A DNA stretch of 64,000 bases from Pseudoflavonifractor sp. An85 (GTDB lineage Bacteria; Bacillota; Clostridia; Oscillospirales; Oscillospiraceae): assembly GCF_002161235.1 (NCBI RefSeq), contig NZ_NFHE01000016.1, positions 1 to 64,000 on the forward strand, in the 5' to 3' direction. Positions 61,393 to 64,000 of the stretch are shown here, in pieces. A program made the position numbers and the translations under genes. How positions within the stretch are numbered: the first letter of the stretch is position 1; each line of letters begins with the position of its first letter. Below the pieces are notes generated by a model. It saw only the letters and a program-made list of their open reading frames with translations. It was not told the origin of the DNA and did no database searches.

Positions 61393-62682
61393 TTATCGGG
61401 GCTGACGCAGAGCAATTTCGTGGCGCTTGGGGCCGGTGGAAACAATGGTGATGGGCACACCAATGTGGGACTCCAGGAACTTCACATAGCCCTTGGCCTG
61501 CTCGGGCAGGGCATCGAAATCCGTGATGCCACGCACATCGCACTTCCAGCCGGGCAGGGTCTCAAAGACCGGCTTAGCCCGCATCAAGCTGGGAGTGGTG
61601 GGGAAGTTGGTGGTCACCTGTCCGTCGATCTCATAGCCCACGCACACCTTGATCTCATCCAGATAGCCCAGCACGTCCAGACAGGTCAATGCCACCTGGG
61701 TGGCACCCTGCACCATGCAGCCGTACTTGGTGGCCACAGCGTCGAACCAGCCCACACGACGGGGACGTCCGGTGGTGGCACCAAACTCACCCTTGTCTCC
61801 GCCACGGCGGCGCAGCTCGTCTCCCTCTTCCCCGGTCACTTCGCTGACAAAGGGTTCGGTGTTGGAACCAACGCTGGAAGAATAGGCCTTGGTGACACAG
61901 ATAACGTCTTTAATGGCCGTGGGGGGCACAGCAGCACCCACGCAGCCAAAGCCAGCCAAGGTGTGAGACGACGTGGTCATGGGGAAGATACCCAGATCCG
62001 GATCCTTCATAGAACCCAGCTGACCCTCCAGCAGCACTGTCTTGCCCTGGGCCAGAGCCTCGTGGACAAAGGTCACGGCATCGCCCACATAGGGGCGAAT
62101 CATCTCCCGGCACTCCAGCAGCTGCTGGAACAGCGTCTCTACATCCAGAGCAGGCTTGTGATACAGGTGCTGGAACATCACGTTCTTCAGCTCCACCGCC
62201 CGGGTCAGGCGGTCGCGCAGACGCTCCTCATCGAAGAGGTCGCAGACTTGAATGCCAATCTTGGCATACTTGTCCGAATAGAAGGGAGCAATACCGCTCT
62301 TGGTGGAGCCAAAAGCCTTTCCACCCAGGCGCTCCTCCTCATAGGTATCCTGAAGCACGTGGTAGGGCATGAGCAGCTGAGCACGCTCGGAAATGATCAG
62401 CTTAGGCGCGGGCACGCCCTGATCGGTGATAGACTTGAGCTCCTCCACCAGCTTCACCACGTCCAAAGCCACACCGTTGCCGATGATGTTGGTCACGTGG
62501 GGGTAGAAAATGCCCGAGGGCAGAATGTGGAGAGCGAACCGTCCAAAATCATTGATAATGGTATGACCGGCATTGGCACCGCCCTGAAAACGGATGACCA
62601 CATCGGAAGTCTCCGCCAACATGTCGGTGATCTTACCTTTTCCTTCGTCGCCCCAGTTGGCGCCTACGATTGCTTTAACCAT
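61393..62682 (-). CDS. purA: Adenylosuccinate synthetase
   Basis: The 429-aa enzyme makes adenylosuccinate from IMP, aspartate and GTP: AIVGANWGDEGKGKITD (P-loop-like, with catalytic Asp), VIRFQGGANAGHTI, GQLGSMKDPDLGIFPMTTSS and TTGRPRRVGWFDAVA. The ATG at 62682 follows GGAGG; earlier in-frame codons lie in the leader. Monocistronic and separated from the main purine operon. Confidence 0.96.
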   Translation of the reverse strand: MVKAIVGANWGDEGKGKITDMLAETSDVVIRFQGGANAGHTIINDFGRFALHILPSGIFYPHVTNIIGNGVALDVVKLVEELKSITDQGVPAPKLIISERAQLLMPYHVLQDTYEEERLGGKAFGSTKSGIAPFYSDKYAKIGIQVCDLFDEERLRDRLTRAVELKNVMFQHLYHKPALDVETLFQQLLECREMIRPYVGDAVTFVHEALAQGKTVLLEGQLGSMKDPDLGIFPMTTSSHTLAGFGCVGAAVPPTAIKDVICVTKAYSSSVGSNTEPFVSEVTGEEGDELRRRGGDKGEFGATTGRPRRVGWFDAVATKYGCMVQGATQVALTCLDVLGYLDEIKVCVGYEIDGQVTTNFPTTPSLMRAKPVFETLPGWKCDVRGITDFDALPEQAKGYVKFLESHIGVPITIVSTGPKRHEIALRQPR

Positions 62683-62753
62683 AATTACCTCCGCTGCGCG
62701 GGATTCGCAACCATCAATATGGATTTGCCTTATCCGCACGGCATTATGTTTGT

Positions 62754-62782
62754 ATTATAATATGATATCCCGTCCTGTGCAA
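62754..62782 (-). promoter_or_regulatory. Promoter of purA
   Basis: On the minus strand TTGCAC (62782-62777) and consensus TATAAT (62759-62754) with a 17-base spacer. Confidence 0.85.
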
Positions 62783-62844
62783 GGGTTTTCCCGTTTTTCT
62801 ATTTCTTATATTTTCGCTCTCCACCCTGTTACCTCTTTACTTTC

Positions 62845-62873
62845 TTGAAGCGCGATGGTATGATATATATAAA
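62845..62873 (+). promoter_or_regulatory. Promoter of the yerC-like gene
   Basis: TTGAAG (62845-62850) and TATAAA (62868-62873) with a 17-base spacer. Confidence 0.5.
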
Positions 62874-62913
62874 CCACCGCACTACTATAACTTACAGAAA
62901 CGGAGGCAGCACT

Positions 62914-63195
62914 ATGCAGAAAAATAACTCTGAGAATGCTGAAATGCTGTATCAGGCCATTTTGTCCCTCTCTTCCCCTGAAGAGTGCAAGGCGTTTTTC
63001 CAAGACTTGTGCACGGTGGCTGAACTGCGAGCTATGGCACAGCGCTTGGAAGTCGCTGTTTTACTGGACAGTGGCATGATTTACAATGATATTCTGGAAC
63101 GCACCGGAGCATCCAGTGCTACCATCAGCCGGGTCAACCGTGCCCTGCAATATGGCGCAGACGGGTACAAAACCGTACTGCCCCGCCTGAAGTAA
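62914..63195 (+). CDS. YerC/YecD family TrpR-like repressor
   Basis: A 93-aa protein with the Trp-repressor-type fold: SPEECKAFFQDLCTVAELRAMAQRLEVAVLLDSGMIYNDILERTGASSATISRVNRAL, the last part being the helix-turn-helix. YerC/YecD members are widespread in Firmicutes and their ligand is unknown. GGAGG precedes the ATG at 62914. It is followed by a methyltransferase after 4 bases, so they form an operon. Confidence 0.9.
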   Translation: MQKNNSENAEMLYQAILSLSSPEECKAFFQDLCTVAELRAMAQRLEVAVLLDSGMIYNDILERTGASSATISRVNRALQYGADGYKTVLPRLK

Positions 63196-63199
63196 CTCT

Positions 63200-63937
63200 A
63201 TGGAGCAATATACCACTCTGGCGGAATACTACGATCGGCTCACTGGCGACGTGGGGTATTCCCGCTGGGCGGACTATGTGGAACGGCATTTCCGCCGCCT
63301 GAAGCGTCCTGTGCGCTCGGTGGCGGAATTGGCCTGTGGCACTGGCTCTCTCACCTCCATCCTGGCTTCCCGAGGCTACCAGATGACGGCCGTGGATCTC
63401 TCTGCGGACATGCTGAGCGTAGCGGCCCAAAAGTGTCAGGATCAGGAGGTTCTTTTTCTGTGTCAGGACATGGCACAGTTCACCCTGTTAGAGCCGGTGG
63501 ACGCGGTCATCTGCTGCTTGGACAGCGTCAACTATGTTACCCGCCCCCAGCGCCTGCGTCGCGCTTTTTCCCGGGTCTATCAACATCTGGCGCCCGGCGG
63601 TCTCTTCCTCTTCGACGCCAAGACGCCTCTGGCCTTTGAGCAGGCCGACGGTCAAACCTATCTGGACGAGGACGAATCTCTTATGTGCGTGTGGCGAGCG
63701 GATTATGAGCCACGCCGCCGAATCTGCGGCTATGGTATCGATCTGTTTACCCTTCGTCCGGATGGTGCCTGGAATCGGGAGAGCGAATACCACGAGGAGT
63801 TTGCCTACACCCCTGAGGAACTTCATGAGTTTCTGGACCAAGCAGGCTTTACCTCTATTAAAATCTATGATAATTTGAAGATGCGCGCTCCCAAAGAGGA
63901 TAGCGAGCGCATATTCTTCGCTGCTCGAAAGGATTAA
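63200..63937 (+). CDS. Class I SAM-dependent methyltransferase
   Basis: The 245-aa product has a Rossmann methyltransferase fold: motif I VAELACGTGSLTSILASRGY, motif II AVDLSADMLSVAAQK, DAVICCLDSVNYVT and APGGLFLFDAKTP. Target is unknown (small molecule or protein). Located between a YerC-like repressor and hslO. Confidence 0.88.
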   Translation: MEQYTTLAEYYDRLTGDVGYSRWADYVERHFRRLKRPVRSVAELACGTGSLTSILASRGYQMTAVDLSADMLSVAAQKCQDQEVLFLCQDMAQFTLLEPVDAVICCLDSVNYVTRPQRLRRAFSRVYQHLAPGGLFLFDAKTPLAFEQADGQTYLDEDESLMCVWRADYEPRRRICGYGIDLFTLRPDGAWNRESEYHEEFAYTPEELHEFLDQAGFTSIKIYDNLKMRAPKEDSERIFFAARKD

Positions 63938-63945
63938 AACATTTT

Positions 63946-64000
63946 ATGGATCAACTTGTACGTGTGATTGCCAAAGACGCCCCCATCAAAGCTACGGCTC
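63946..64000 (+). CDS. hslO: Hsp33 redox chaperone, N-terminal fragment (runs off the right edge)
   Basis: Eighteen codons are visible: MDQLVRVIAKDAPIKATA, the family N-terminus (M-D-x-L-x-R-x-x-A-x-x-x-x-I-R/K-A). Hsp33 is activated by oxidation of a C-terminal zinc site, not seen here. Eight bases after the methyltransferase stop, so probably the same operon. Confidence 0.75.
   Translation, partial: MDQLVRVIAKDAPIKATA

Overview
The window is a 64-kb chromosomal piece of a Gram-positive, spore-forming anaerobe of the class Clostridia, most likely the Oscillospiraceae (Flavonifractor/Intestinimonas-type gut bacteria). This is inferred from moderate-to-high GC, strong AGGAGG ribosome sites, sporulation genes (yunB, a cotJC remnant), the rapZ-yvcK-whiA cluster, preQ1-I and ZTP riboswitches, and a BglG/LicT-type antiterminated PTS operon. 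No rRNA, tRNA, CRISPR array or prophage was seen.

Layout. 1-2.6 kb: the end of an IS3-type element that has run into an XRE regulator gene, then yaaA, a 5'-truncated cotJC and a VOC protein. 2.7-7 kb: two Crp/Fnr regulators around a YgiQ radical SAM gene, then a small ferredoxin and a membrane iron-sulfur protein on the opposite strand. 7-11 kb: metF, a free-standing MetH reactivation domain and a truncated MetH, which together form a split cobalamin methionine synthase. 11.4-14.1 kb: a DUF4914 P-loop protein related to PEP carboxykinase, and cutC. 14.2-19.3 kb: one RAT/terminator-controlled operon carrying its own antiterminator, IIA, Enzyme I, an HPr without the regulatory serine, and a NagE/PtsG-like IIBC. 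19.4-32.1 kb: a ten-gene minus-strand operon (murD, three M42 peptidases, ynbB, yunB, ligA, an aminotransferase, a nuclease lipoprotein, a UvrD-type helicase). 32.2-38 kb: rnpB (its promoter shares -35 bases with murD), a preQ1-I riboswitch over a QueL-like radical SAM gene and yhhQ, a DUF1292 gene, a structured RNA, a foldase, tcdA and a PAP2 phosphatase.

38-47.6 kb holds a glycosyltransferase and then the purine operon purE-C-F-M-N, a ZTP riboswitch, a PurO-type IMP cyclohydrolase, a stand-alone AICAR transformylase, purD and an XRE regulator. Its PurF lacks the N-terminal nucleophile cysteine, and its leader combines a possible 23-codon peptide with an attenuator. 47.7-56.4 kb is a minus-strand operon murB-rapZ-yvcK-whiA-dnaE-cls. 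56.5-64 kb has a Cys-rich protein, a large serine recombinase with a 35-aa upstream ORF, nagB-nagA (the catabolic partners of the possible GlcNAc PTS), an uncharacterised protein, purA, a YerC/TrpR-like repressor, a methyltransferase and the start of hslO.

The window is mostly core metabolism with sophisticated RNA-level control. The best leads are the cysteine-less PurF, the serine-less HPr inside an inducible complete PTS, the preQ1-controlled radical SAM with CX4CX2C spacing, the purE leader ORF, and the back-to-back rnpB/murD promoters.
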